A stretch of DNA of 36,085 nucleotides from Anaerolineae bacterium (GTDB taxonomy: Bacteria > Desulfobacterota > Desulfobacteria > Desulfobacterales > ETH-SRB1), in the NCBI GenBank assembly GCA_035529315.1, contig DATKWZ010000040.1, positions 1 through 36,085 on the forward strand. Reading direction: 5' to 3'. Below are positions 7,770 to 16,279 of the stretch, piece by piece. A program made the position numbers and the translations under genes. Positions within the stretch are counted from its first letter, which is position 1; every line of letters begins with the position of its first letter. The notes under the pieces were generated by a model, which saw nothing but the letters and a program-made list of their open reading frames with translations, was not told where the DNA came from and did not search any database.

Positions 7770-10079
7770 TTAATTAATGCAGACTTTTCTTACCTGAAGA
7801 AGATTGCAGTATCCGTCAAAAATCTTTTTAATTCCATCCTGCTTAAGTGTAGTCATGCCGTCCTTTATAGCCTGACTTCGAATGTCATCCATTTTTGCAC
7901 AGCTCTGTATCAATCTTTTCTGCACGTCGGTTCCCATTAACAGTTCGTGTATGCCCATACGACCACGATATCCTGTGTTGCCGCATGCCTGGCATCCCAA
8001 GGGTTTGTATAGAGCCAAATCGTCCGAGTAAGGAATTTTTACGTTTTTTTTAAAACCTTCAGCGCCGTATTCCCGGACAAGTTCATCATATTCCTCTCTT
8101 GATGGATGATATTTCTTCTTGCAATCCTTGCATAGAGTACGAATCAGTCTTTGAGCAAGGATGCACAGAATAGCGTCGGCAAAGTTAAAAGGATCCATCC
8201 CCATATCAAGAAGCCTTATTATACTTTCCGGAGCGCTGTTGGTATGAAGTGTTGAAAATACCAGGTGACCGGTGAGTGATGCTTCTATGCCGATCGATGT
8301 GGTTTCCTTGTCCCGCATTTCACCAACCATAATAACATCCGGATCCGCCCTTAGAAATGCTCGCATTGCAGCGGCAAAATCAAATCCTATCTTTGGTTTT
8401 ACCTGAACCTGCCTCAAGCCGGCCTGAGTAATTTCAACAGGATCTTCGGCAGTCCAAATCTTGGTTTCAACCTTATTAATATAGCTCAAAGCTGAATGAA
8501 GCGTGGTGGTTTTACCTGAACCTGTGGGGCCGCACACAAATATTATGCCATAGGGCTTAGTTATTACACTTACAATATTTTCATAATTTTCTTTTGAAAA
8601 ACCCATCTTGTCAAGCGGAATAGGTTCGCCTGCCGCAAGGATACGCATTACAATATCTTCCAGCCCCCCCTGAGTTGGAACGGTTGCGACCCTGAGCTCT
8701 ATGTCGGGGCCGCCGTATTTTTTAAATTTAATCTTTCCGTCCTGGGGTTTGCGACGTTCCGCTATATCAAGGTCGGACATGATCTTTAAGCGTGACACAA
8801 CAGCGTTTTTATAGCTGTAAGGTATGTTCTGATATAATTCGCAATTTCCGTCTATCCTTATCCGTACCCGTGTATTCTCCTTTCCTGGATATGGTTCAAT
8901 ATGAATATCTGAAGCGCCGCGATTGTAGGCATCAGTAATGATCTTATTTACAAGCTGAACCACTGCGCTGGCTTCCTCTGTTACCCCGGCCTCGGCATCC
9001 TCTATTTCTGTTGCCTCATCGTGAAGCTGCCTGAGTATCTCATCCATATCGGCAAGTTCTTTTGCGTCCTGAGTAAACAGCTTAATATAATTCAGGACAT
9101 CTTCCTTTAATCCCACGCGAAACACCAGTTTTTTCCCTGGGAAAAGCCCTTTTATTTCGTCAATCTTCTGAAGATTATACGGATTATCCACTATTACTAC
9201 GATATTTCCGTCACTATCAATATGCAAAGGTACCCATAGATTCTTGCGCATGAAAGGAACTTTCAGGCCTACAAGAAGATCGCCGGGAATAGGTGTTTTT
9301 GGATTGTATTCAACATATGGAACATCGTAAAATTTACTAAACGATTTTATTATATCATTTTTGGAGATTTTAAGATCAGACATCAAAATATTTTCAACAA
9401 GTTCTTTTCTTCGCCTTGCTTCGACAATGGCCTTATCGAGCTCTTTCTGGATAATAATTTGATTTTCGATGAGATAACTGAACTTGTTTATCTTGGCCAT
9501 TGCTATCCGTTTTTGATTATACAGCGCGATCGCAAGTATCTTGGCCAGTTCGATTACCGACTCCTCATCACGCTTGGCAAATAAAGTTCCAGCTGTATGG
9601 TTTATCAGTTGAACAGCGCCAAGAAGATATTTTTTAAAAATGGTCGGAACTACTAAAACCTGGTTTGTTTTAAAACCTGTTTTTTGATCCCAGCTTTTAT
9701 CAAATTTAAGAGCGGAATCGATTGCGCAGAGCTCCTTTTCATCATAAACATTTTTGATATTAATCAGTTTCTGCTTTAAAGCGGAATATCCGGCTATACT
9801 GTCTGCAGATATAGGGATGCGTATTTCTGATATTTCGTCGCCGGACTTGAAGCGTGAGACCAGTTCTTTTTTTTTACCGTCCACAACATAAACAGTAAGT
9901 CTTTCTGCTTCAAAAAGTCCCGTGATTTCGTCCTTCAGATCAACCAGGATTTCATCTATATTAGATGCAGCGTATATTTTGTTGCAAATATCCTGGAGTT
10001 TAGTCCTGTATTCCACCTCAAATTTGAGGTTCCTGACATTTGCAAGCTTTGTGTCTAATAGATTAGTATTATTCAGCAT
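7770..10079 (-). CDS. GAF-domain GspE/PilB-family secretion or pilus assembly ATPase
   Basis: 769 aa. Residues about 25-195 form a GAF-like sensory domain. Residues about 230-335 resemble the MshEN/T2SSE N-terminal domain (DLLVGLKVPFMRKNLWVPL and following). The hexameric ATPase occupies about 375-760. Walker A GPTGSGKTTT is near 515-524, the Asp box is WTAEDPVEI, Walker B is VIMVGEMRD, and the His box is FSTLHTNSA. A tetracysteine zinc site (CKDC, then CQACGNTGYRG) follows. The family powers type IV pilus extension or type II secretion. No platform, pilin or secretin gene is nearby, so this copy is an orphan. The added GAF domain suggests ligand control, which is inference. The ATG is preceded by a heptad array instead of a Shine-Dalgarno sequence. 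Confidence 0.92.
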   Translation of the reverse strand: MLNNTNLLDTKLANVRNLKFEVEYRTKLQDICNKIYAASNIDEILVDLKDEITGLFEAERLTVYVVDGKKKELVSRFKSGDEISEIRIPISADSIAGYSALKQKLINIKNVYDEKELCAIDSALKFDKSWDQKTGFKTNQVLVVPTIFKKYLLGAVQLINHTAGTLFAKRDEESVIELAKILAIALYNQKRIAMAKINKFSYLIENQIIIQKELDKAIVEARRRKELVENILMSDLKISKNDIIKSFSKFYDVPYVEYNPKTPIPGDLLVGLKVPFMRKNLWVPLHIDSDGNIVVIVDNPYNLQKIDEIKGLFPGKKLVFRVGLKEDVLNYIKLFTQDAKELADMDEILRQLHDEATEIEDAEAGVTEEASAVVQLVNKIITDAYNRGASDIHIEPYPGKENTRVRIRIDGNCELYQNIPYSYKNAVVSRLKIMSDLDIAERRKPQDGKIKFKKYGGPDIELRVATVPTQGGLEDIVMRILAAGEPIPLDKMGFSKENYENIVSVITKPYGIIFVCGPTGSGKTTTLHSALSYINKVETKIWTAEDPVEITQAGLRQVQVKPKIGFDFAAAMRAFLRADPDVIMVGEMRDKETTSIGIEASLTGHLVFSTLHTNSAPESIIRLLDMGMDPFNFADAILCILAQRLIRTLCKDCKKKYHPSREEYDELVREYGAEGFKKNVKIPYSDDLALYKPLGCQACGNTGYRGRMGIHELLMGTDVQKRLIQSCAKMDDIRSQAIKDGMTTLKQDGIKKIFDGYCNLLQVRKVCIN

Positions 10080-10090
10080 ATTTAGTAAAA

Positions 10091-10112
10091 AGGTGTTAAG
10101 TGTTAAGTGTTG
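10091..10112. repeat. Heptad array at the junction upstream of the PilB-like gene
   Basis: Three GGTGTTAA/GTGTTAA units spanning the 23-nt gap between two minus-strand genes. The TAA stop of the 84-aa upstream ORF (10103-10105) lies inside the array. The array ends 11 nt before the next ATG (10079). Confidence 0.8.
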
Positions 10113-10357
10113 GTAAAAGGTCTCTCGTCCGAGTCTTTTTGGCCTTTGTAATTAGCATAAAGTTTCTTTGCTCCTCCGCCGATAAGCAAAACACCTAAAA
10201 AATAGAAACAAAAACGTATGAAAAACATTATCGAAGAAAACTGTTTGATCTGCTCTATTTTGGGCATAACCTGAGGTATTCTGTAAAATACCCCTATTCC
10301 GGCTAAAACAAGGGCAATCCCCCATACTAATTGAACGGTTTTTTTATTTTTTACCAT
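10103..10357 (-). CDS. Small two-TM membrane protein of unknown function
   Basis: 84 aa. There are two hydrophobic helices: residues about 8-27 (LVWGIALVLAGIGVFYRI) and about 42-63 (IMFFIRFCFYFLGVLLIGGG). Between them is a short loop (PQVMPKIEQIKQF), with a lysine-rich N-terminus and a charged C-terminus. I do not recognise a family. It ends 23 nt before the PilB-like gene and its last residues (TNT) and stop are encoded by a heptad repeat, so the native C-terminus may once have been different. ATG start; no convincing Shine-Dalgarno sequence. Probably a real gene because of the clear membrane topology and its place in the gene row. Confidence 0.6.
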   Translation of the reverse strand: MVKNKKTVQLVWGIALVLAGIGVFYRIPQVMPKIEQIKQFSSIMFFIRFCFYFLGVLLIGGGAKKLYANYKGQKDSDERPFTNT

Positions 10358-10634
10358 AATCGCAACCTATATAAACAGAACCAAATTCATTTCCTCACGC
10401 AAAGGCACAAAGGCGCAAAGGCGCTAAAATTTTAAAATTATAACCAATTTCCCTCTGATCTCTATCCTGTTTCCATATATATTTCACCACGAAGAACACG
10501 AAGAAATTAATTTCATAATCCCTAAATCTCTGCCGCAGACCCACACAGAAACACACGGATAAAACAACGTCAATACATAAACTAATTTAACTTATAATGT
10601 CAAAGAATTAACTTGGGTTGTGTAATTTTAGACT
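10358..10634. repeat. Spacer made of several dispersed repeat families
   Basis: No gene seen. It holds a CGCAAAGGCGCAAAGG-type array (about 10393-10425), then one copy (10463-10520) of a 58-bp sequence found again at 20286-20343 with two mismatches, including ACCACGAAGAACACGAAG. A CACACAGAAACACACGG-type repeat follows (about 10535-10563). The same families recur in other spacers of the window. Confidence 0.75.
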
Positions 10635-12302
10635 TTACCCCTTTGAGCCTTTTTTAGCATCTGTTTTTAAAAAAGCGGTTGGATTTGTCTCATTAATGTA
10701 GCTTTTGATACCTTTTACTATGGCATCGCATAAATGGTTCTGGTATTTTGAATTGATTAATCTTTTACATTCCCTGGAATTGCTTATAAAGGATGTTTCT
10801 ATCAGTATGGAAGGCATCTGGGCTCCAAGGAGAACATAAAAGGGCGCCTGTTTTACCCCTTTATTCTTTATACTCGTGTAGTCCTTTTTCATATTTTTAT
10901 ACATGGATTCCTGGACATGGTATGCCAGACGGCTTGATTCATTGATCTTGGCATTTTGCATAAGATCGCTTAAAATAGTCTGCAGATCGCTTATGTTCTT
11001 GGTTGATGTGGCGTTTTCACGTGCGGCAACCAATATGGCATCATCATCTGTGGCAAGGTTTAAGAAAAAGGTCTCAATACCGCAAGCCCTTCTGTCTCTG
11101 GCGGCATTTGTGTGAATGGATATAAAAAGATCCGCATTCTTTGTGTTTGCAATTGCCGTTCGCTCCTCAAGTGTAAGATATTTATTCCCATTGCGAGTCA
11201 TAATTACTTCGCAACCCAGGTCTTCACGAATTTTTTCAGCAAGTTTCATCCCGATATTAAGCGCCACGCTCCTTTCATGAACATCCTTTAAATAACCCGG
11301 CGCCCCATAATCACGCCCGCCGTGCCCGGGATCGATAATAATCCTGTTAACACCAAGAGCCAACTGCTTTGCCAGGGCGCTTGCAGTAATCTTTCCGTTC
11401 TTTTTTGAGGGTATAAGTTTAGAATCTGCCGTATATGTTGTGTCCGTGTCTTTTCCCCACACATCTATGACAATCCTGAATGGGTTCTTTAATGAAAAGA
11501 TTTTGTAATTCTTAAACGACTTTATGTCTATAACTACCCTGACCGAATCGGATGCGTGCTGGCCGGCCCGCATATTGCTGAGCAGATTGTCGTTAATGGG
11601 GATTTTCTTTTCAGTGGCTTTTCCTAAAATAGAGGTTTTTAAATCAACATACAGACGCTGGGGCTTTTGGATTAAAGGGTCTTTCCCAAGAAGTCTGTGA
11701 GTGTATGAAGTTTCTTTGTCGGAGTCGATAACAATTCTGGTATAGTTTGGATTGGACCAGAATCGAAGATCGGTTATAATGGAAAGTTTTTCCGGATTTA
11801 AAGCATTATCTTTGGTGGTTTCTTTATTTTGTTTTTGTTTATTTTCTGTTTTAATTGATGCCTTATTTTCTGTTTTAATTGGTGCTTTATTTTGATCCTT
11901 GGGAATTAAAAGAGCTCTTATAGCCATACCAGCCTTATAATTATATTTGCTTTTCGGAAAACGTTTTACAATGCGCTCAAATAAATCAATGGCCTCCTTT
12001 TTGTCCGATTTTTTATATGATCTTTTGTAAAGCTCCTGATAAAGCTTTCCGGACATATAAAGCCCTGCTGCAGCCCACGGACTTGAGGGATCATGCCTGT
12101 AAACAGTCTGAAATTTTTCTATGCAATTCAGCCAGTTATGCCTGTATTTTTGTTTTTGGGGACTTTTGCAAAACTTGTTGTAACAGGCTTCAGCCTTAAT
12201 ATACCCATCTCTTGCCGTAACAGCCGATGATACTCCCGGCTGCATAACCGCAACAATACAGCAAACAAGAAAATATAATAATATGAATGATTTTTTACTC
12301 AA
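10635..12302 (-). CDS. amiC: N-acetylmuramoyl-L-alanine amidase with AMIN domain
   Basis: 555 aa, started at a TTG (12302) with AAGGGA upstream; no earlier ATG gives the signal peptide (residues about 5-28). Residues about 30-130 look like TPR helices. A K/E/N/Q-rich linker with a small internal duplication (PIKTENK/SIKTENK) follows. Residues about 175-290 match an AMIN domain, which targets amidases to septal peptidoglycan. Residues about 322-540 are Amidase_3: IIDPGHGGRDYGAPG (zinc His), VHERSVALNIG (zinc Glu), FISIHTNAA (zinc His) and the catalytic Glu in LIETSFISN. It is a periplasmic cell-wall hydrolase for daughter-cell separation. It starts 30 nt after mutS, and mutS-amiC adjacency suggests co-transcription. 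The TPR N-terminus is unusual relative to E. coli AmiC. Confidence 0.92.
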   Translation of the reverse strand: MSKKSFILLYFLVCCIVAVMQPGVSSAVTARDGYIKAEACYNKFCKSPQKQKYRHNWLNCIEKFQTVYRHDPSSPWAAAGLYMSGKLYQELYKRSYKKSDKKEAIDLFERIVKRFPKSKYNYKAGMAIRALLIPKDQNKAPIKTENKASIKTENKQKQNKETTKDNALNPEKLSIITDLRFWSNPNYTRIVIDSDKETSYTHRLLGKDPLIQKPQRLYVDLKTSILGKATEKKIPINDNLLSNMRAGQHASDSVRVVIDIKSFKNYKIFSLKNPFRIVIDVWGKDTDTTYTADSKLIPSKKNGKITASALAKQLALGVNRIIIDPGHGGRDYGAPGYLKDVHERSVALNIGMKLAEKIREDLGCEVIMTRNGNKYLTLEERTAIANTKNADLFISIHTNAARDRRACGIETFFLNLATDDDAILVAARENATSTKNISDLQTILSDLMQNAKINESSRLAYHVQESMYKNMKKDYTSIKNKGVKQAPFYVLLGAQMPSILIETSFISNSRECKRLINSKYQNHLCDAIVKGIKSYINETNPTAFLKTDAKKGSKG

Positions 12303-12332
12303 ACTTTATCCCTTTTGACCTCAGTCTCTTCC

Positions 12333-14930
12333 TTAATCCTTAACCTCCAACCTTTTTTGCAGTTTATGCAAATAGTTCAATGCTTCCAGCGGAGTCATTT
12401 TCAATGTGTCGAGCTTTTGCAGGTTCTCTATTACAAAAGACTCCGGCCGGCGAAATAGATTTAACTGGACCTGCCCTTTTTTCACAGAACCGTTTAATTT
12501 GCTCTCCCTGTTTTCTATATTAAAAAGAATCTTTTTTGCCCGATTTATAACTGTGTTTGGAATGCCGGCAAGTCTGGCAACCTGAATGCCGTAGCTTCGA
12601 TCAGTGCCACCTTCAACCAGCTTTCTTAAAAAGATTATTTCATCATTCCATTCAGTTACCTCAATATTATAATTTTTTACCCGTTTTTTTGTTTTGGCGA
12701 GCTCTGTCAACTCATGGTAGTGGGTGGCAAAAAGGGTTTTTACACCACAGGTCTTTATATCGTGGAGGTATTCCGCAACCGCCCAGGCAATACTGAGACC
12801 GTCAAATGTGCTTGTGCCCCTGCCTATCTCATCCATAATAATAAGACTCTGCCCTGTTGCATTATTTAAAATATTGGCTGTCTCCTGCATCTCCACCATA
12901 AAGGTACTCTGGCCCTGAGAAAGGTTGTCCAAGGCTCCAACCCTGGTAAATATCCTGTCTGTAATGCTGATTGAAGCCTTTTTTGCGGGCACAAAAGAGC
13001 CCATCTGTGCCATGATAACCAGAAGCGCCACCTGCCGAAGAATCGTAGATTTTCCTGCCATATTGGGGCCGGTTATAATAAGTATCTGGTTTTCATCATT
13101 ATCCATTTTAATACTGTTCGGCACAAAACGTTCCCCCAAAATCATCTTTTCCACTACTGGATGACGTCCGTCTTCGATCAGAATAGTCCCGTCAATAGTA
13201 ATTTCAGGCCTGTTATAACCATTTTGATCGGCAACTTCGGCAAAAGCGCACAGAACGTCCAGATCAGCTAAAAATTTGGCGATCTTCTGAATAGATGTGT
13301 TGTTTTTTACAACTTCCTGCCTGATATCGTTAAATATTTTATACTCAAGTGAAGCTATCCTGTCGTGTGCGCCTAAAATATCATCTTCATATTTTTTAAG
13401 TTCATCTGTAATAAAACGTTCGGCATTTATCAGGGTCTGTTTTCGGATATAGTAATCCGGAACAGCGTTCAGGCGTGCTTTGGGAACCTCTATATAGTAT
13501 CCAAACACCCTGTTGTACCTGACTTTGAGTGAGGTTATTCCTGTGGTTTTCTTTTCCTGTGCTTCCAGTTTTGCAAGCCAGTTTTTGCCCTGCCGGCTGA
13601 TTTCAATAAGTTCGGAGAGCTCTTGATTAAAATCCGGTTTGATTATACCACCCTCATTAATCGTTGGAGGCGCATCTTCCCGAATCGCCCTTTTAATCAG
13701 CTCTGCCAGTTGATATAGATTGTCAACATCCTCATCCCATTTGAAAACCTCTGCTTTAAGATGTGAAAGACTGGAAAATATATCCGGGAGACTATTTATG
13801 GAACGTTTTATTGCAAAAAGATCCCTTGCATTTGAATATCCCATGGAAATCTTGCTGCCAAGACGTTCAAGATCATATACGGATTTTAAACTCTCCCTGA
13901 TATCTCTGCGAATCTGAATATTATTCTTTGCATCTTCAACAGCATCAAGCCTTAACCTGATTTCACGAGCATCGACAAGGGGATATCTGATCCATCTTTT
14001 AAGCAGCCTTCCTCCCATGGAAGTTATGGTACGGTCTATTATTCCAAGAAGCGATACCTGTTTGCTGCCGGATAGGATATTTGTCATTAATTCAAGATTT
14101 CGGCAGGTTAAATCATCAACTATAAGGTAATTGGTTAATGAATATGTTTCAACACCTTTAATATGTTCAATTTTTTGTTTTTGGGTTTCCCGGACATAAA
14201 ATATTAAAGCGCCTGCCGCCCTTATACCTGCCTTTAAGTTTTCACATCCAAACCCTTTGAGGGAAATAGTCTTGAATTGATCAATAAGGCTTTCATATCC
14301 TTTTTTATATTCAAATGCATTATCATCCAGAAAAGTTACAGATTTTTCTGGCAGCAGGTTCATTATTGATGAGAAAAACCGGTCGGTTTTTGATGATTCA
14401 GGTAAAATAATTTCACTTGGCGAGACTCTCTGGATTTCATCAATAATAAAACGCAAATCAATGGATTCTGACAGACGAAATGTCCCGGTTGAAAGATCAA
14501 GATAGGAAATTCCCGCAATATCGTTGTTTTTGGACAGGGCAAGGACATAATTATTTGATTTTTCATCTAAAAGTTCATTATCAACAATCATGCCCGGGGT
14601 TATGACACGTACAACCTCCCTTTTTACAAGCCCTTTTGCCGTTGACGGGTCCTCAACCTGATCACATATTGCGACCTTGCAGCCATGCTCTATCAGTCGT
14701 GAAATATAACCCTGGGCTGCCCGAAACGGTATGCCGCACATGGGAATGGGAGATTCATCATTCTTGTTTCTGGAGGTTAAGGTGATTTCAAGTATTCCGG
14801 AGGCAAGCTTGGCATCATCGAAAAACATTTCATAAAAATCACCCATCCGATAAAATAGAATTGCATCAGGGTATTTGCCCTTAATGGACAGATACTGTTT
14901 TATCATAGGTGTTGCTTTTAAAGGATGCAT
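12333..14930 (-). CDS. mutS: DNA mismatch repair protein MutS
   Basis: 865 aa, normal length. It recognises mismatches and signals to MutL. The mismatch-binding Phe-x-Glu is in GDFYEMF (about residues 31-37). The lever and clamp domains follow. Walker A GPNMAGKST is near 619-627, the Walker B region is IIMDEIGRGTSTFDGLSIAW, and the switch is LFATHYHELTEL. The C-terminal residues LNYLHKLQKRLEVKD are the usual short dimerisation tail. The TAA stop is part of GGATTAAGGA, a unit of the second heptad family. The ATG has no Shine-Dalgarno sequence; a GTGTTAA heptad array starts about 8 nt upstream. No mutL is in the window. Confidence 0.98.
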   Translation of the reverse strand: MHPLKATPMIKQYLSIKGKYPDAILFYRMGDFYEMFFDDAKLASGILEITLTSRNKNDESPIPMCGIPFRAAQGYISRLIEHGCKVAICDQVEDPSTAKGLVKREVVRVITPGMIVDNELLDEKSNNYVLALSKNNDIAGISYLDLSTGTFRLSESIDLRFIIDEIQRVSPSEIILPESSKTDRFFSSIMNLLPEKSVTFLDDNAFEYKKGYESLIDQFKTISLKGFGCENLKAGIRAAGALIFYVRETQKQKIEHIKGVETYSLTNYLIVDDLTCRNLELMTNILSGSKQVSLLGIIDRTITSMGGRLLKRWIRYPLVDAREIRLRLDAVEDAKNNIQIRRDIRESLKSVYDLERLGSKISMGYSNARDLFAIKRSINSLPDIFSSLSHLKAEVFKWDEDVDNLYQLAELIKRAIREDAPPTINEGGIIKPDFNQELSELIEISRQGKNWLAKLEAQEKKTTGITSLKVRYNRVFGYYIEVPKARLNAVPDYYIRKQTLINAERFITDELKKYEDDILGAHDRIASLEYKIFNDIRQEVVKNNTSIQKIAKFLADLDVLCAFAEVADQNGYNRPEITIDGTILIEDGRHPVVEKMILGERFVPNSIKMDNDENQILIITGPNMAGKSTILRQVALLVIMAQMGSFVPAKKASISITDRIFTRVGALDNLSQGQSTFMVEMQETANILNNATGQSLIIMDEIGRGTSTFDGLSIAWAVAEYLHDIKTCGVKTLFATHYHELTELAKTKKRVKNYNIEVTEWNDEIIFLRKLVEGGTDRSYGIQVARLAGIPNTVINRAKKILFNIENRESKLNGSVKKGQVQLNLFRRPESFVIENLQKLDTLKMTPLEALNYLHKLQKRLEVKD

Positions 14931-14938
14931 ATAAGATC

Positions 14939-15050
14939 AGGTGTTAAGTGTTAAGTGTTAAGAGCTACGCGGATTAATAGGATTAGAGGATTACAGGATT
15001 AATCCCTAATCCCTAATCCCTTACCTTAATCCTCTGATCCCTAACCCCCT
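14939..15050. repeat. Two heptad families meeting head to head between lapA-like gene and mutS
   Basis: Positions 14939-14962 are three GGTGTTAA/GTGTTAA units at the mutS start. Positions about 14971-15000 are GGATTA units on the plus strand, immediately followed (15000-15050) by the same sequence reversed (TAATCCC units). The junction is therefore an imperfect inverted repeat able to fold. The TAG stop of the 122-aa upstream gene (15041-15043) lies inside the second half. Confidence 0.8.
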
Positions 15051-15409
15051 GCTGTTACCTCTGTGCTCTCTATAATGGTTTCGGAAGAAACCTCCTGCGC
15101 TGATTCCAGCCTGCTTTTCAGGGCCGAGATTTCTTCAAGTTGTGAATTATTGGCAGTTTTAAGGGTTCTGATATTCTTTCTGAATTTAAATCTGTCTGCG
15201 AGACCGGCAAAAAAGGCTATAAAGAAGCCTGTCAATAAACATACAAAGTATATGATTCCATTAGGCAATTCCGGTGTATGATACTCATCAACAACCATCA
15301 GGTCTAACTTAAAACTCTGTTTTGCAATAATAATTTCCTGATTTTGAAACAAAAGCAAAATAATAAACCCGATAATAATTACCCAGAAAACAATCTTGAT
15401 ATTCTTCAT
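15041..15409 (-). CDS. LapA-domain (DUF1049-like) small membrane protein
   Basis: 122 aa. Helix 1 spans residues about 6-24 (VFWVIIIGFIILLLFQNQ) and is followed by a short beta-like segment. Helix 2 spans about 52-72 (IIYFVCLLTGFFIAFFAGL). A coiled coil (about 75-108) and an acidic tail complete it. This two-helix pattern with FQN after helix 1 and a cytosolic coiled coil is typical of the LapA/YciS family, linked in enterobacteria to lipopolysaccharide assembly with LapB. AAGGAG lies 8 nt before the ATG. The last codons and stop (AGG-stop) come from a GGATTAG-type repeat. Family call is by pattern; role here is inferred. Confidence 0.75.
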   Translation of the reverse strand: MKNIKIVFWVIIIGFIILLLFQNQEIIIAKQSFKLDLMVVDEYHTPELPNGIIYFVCLLTGFFIAFFAGLADRFKFRKNIRTLKTANNSQLEEISALKSRLESAQEVSSETIIESTEVTAGG

Positions 15410-15485
15410 ATTGTTTCTCCTTTATAATCAAATAGTTGGATCTAATTTATCAAAGCATAGCCTTAGATTTAAGTGTTAAAATAAT

Positions 15486-15511
15486 TAAAGTGCCTAAAGT
15501 GAGCTCACTTT
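15486..15511. repeat. AGTGCCTAAAGTGAGCTC repeat
   Basis: A short intergenic repeat, AAGTGCCTAAAGTGAGCTCA, in the gap before the UPF0280 gene stop. It is related to the element at 5700-5727 in the opposite orientation. A single GTGTTAA unit lies nearby at 15472-15479. Confidence 0.5.
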
Positions 15512-15541
15512 TTCTTGCCATACAATTTTACCATCTGGAAC

Positions 15542-16279
15542 TCAACCTTTTTTTGTTTTTAGCGGCACTATCTCAACCTTTCCGTATAAGCCGATTCTGT
15601 CGCCCATAATAATGACAAGCCCTGTAACCCCCTTGATATTTTTCCCAAACTCTATTGCTTTCTGGATATCTGTCTTTGATGCTACATGGTTGCCGATCGA
15701 TGTCGCAGCCGCATCAGCCAGGGAACCGGACTCCGATATAACGCAAACCGCATCAGCCTTTCCCAGGCTTAATGAATGACCGATTGTGCCGGATGATGTG
15801 CAAATTGAAACAGGTTTTCCTGTTGGATCAACACGCAATCCAACATGCATACTGAAAGGCGATCGTCCGGCAAAAATACCGGCTGTAACAAGGGAATCGG
15901 TTTTTATAAAAATATCCCCGCCGTTTTCCACAACCACCTCATCCGTATATGATAAAAGATCTTTGCCTACATGCTCGGCAATTGCGCCCGCAACAGCAGC
16001 CATCGGGCCTACGCCTGTTTTTTCGCCGGCAGTTGCCATGTCTTTTATTATGATCGGAGCGGGACCGTTTATATGGTAAGGATCGAGGGTCTTTGCAAAT
16101 TCCTGGTTTTCATGTATATATGCTTCAATATACCCTCTATGCTTAAGTACCAGCTCCCTTGTAACATCCTCAAGATTTTTTGCGGCGTGCACAAACAGAT
16201 CTGTCTCCTTTACAGCTACCCGAAAGGAAACCAGATTGTTCCGTGCCACAAGATTTCGATAAGAGCGTTCTTTGTACAT
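15542..16279 (-). CDS. UPF0280 family protein (ApbE-like fold)
   Basis: 245 aa from the ATG at 16279. The frame stays open to 16372, but the extension reads the reverse of the dgt end. The ATG at 16279 overlaps the dgt TAA as TAATG, a classic coupling arrangement. The family shares the fold of the flavin transferase ApbE; its exact role is not known to me. Visible hallmarks are ATAGEKTGVGPMAAVAGAIA, VVENGGDIFI, TSSGTIGHSLSLGKADAVCV and AAATSIGNHV. These are the glycine- and aspartate-rich binding loops expected for the fold. No export signal, so it is probably cytoplasmic. Related genes occur in anaerobes and methanogens. A function beyond the family name would be guesswork. Confidence 0.88.
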   Translation of the reverse strand: MYKERSYRNLVARNNLVSFRVAVKETDLFVHAAKNLEDVTRELVLKHRGYIEAYIHENQEFAKTLDPYHINGPAPIIIKDMATAGEKTGVGPMAAVAGAIAEHVGKDLLSYTDEVVVENGGDIFIKTDSLVTAGIFAGRSPFSMHVGLRVDPTGKPVSICTSSGTIGHSLSLGKADAVCVISESGSLADAAATSIGNHVASKTDIQKAIEFGKNIKGVTGLVIIMGDRIGLYGKVEIVPLKTKKG

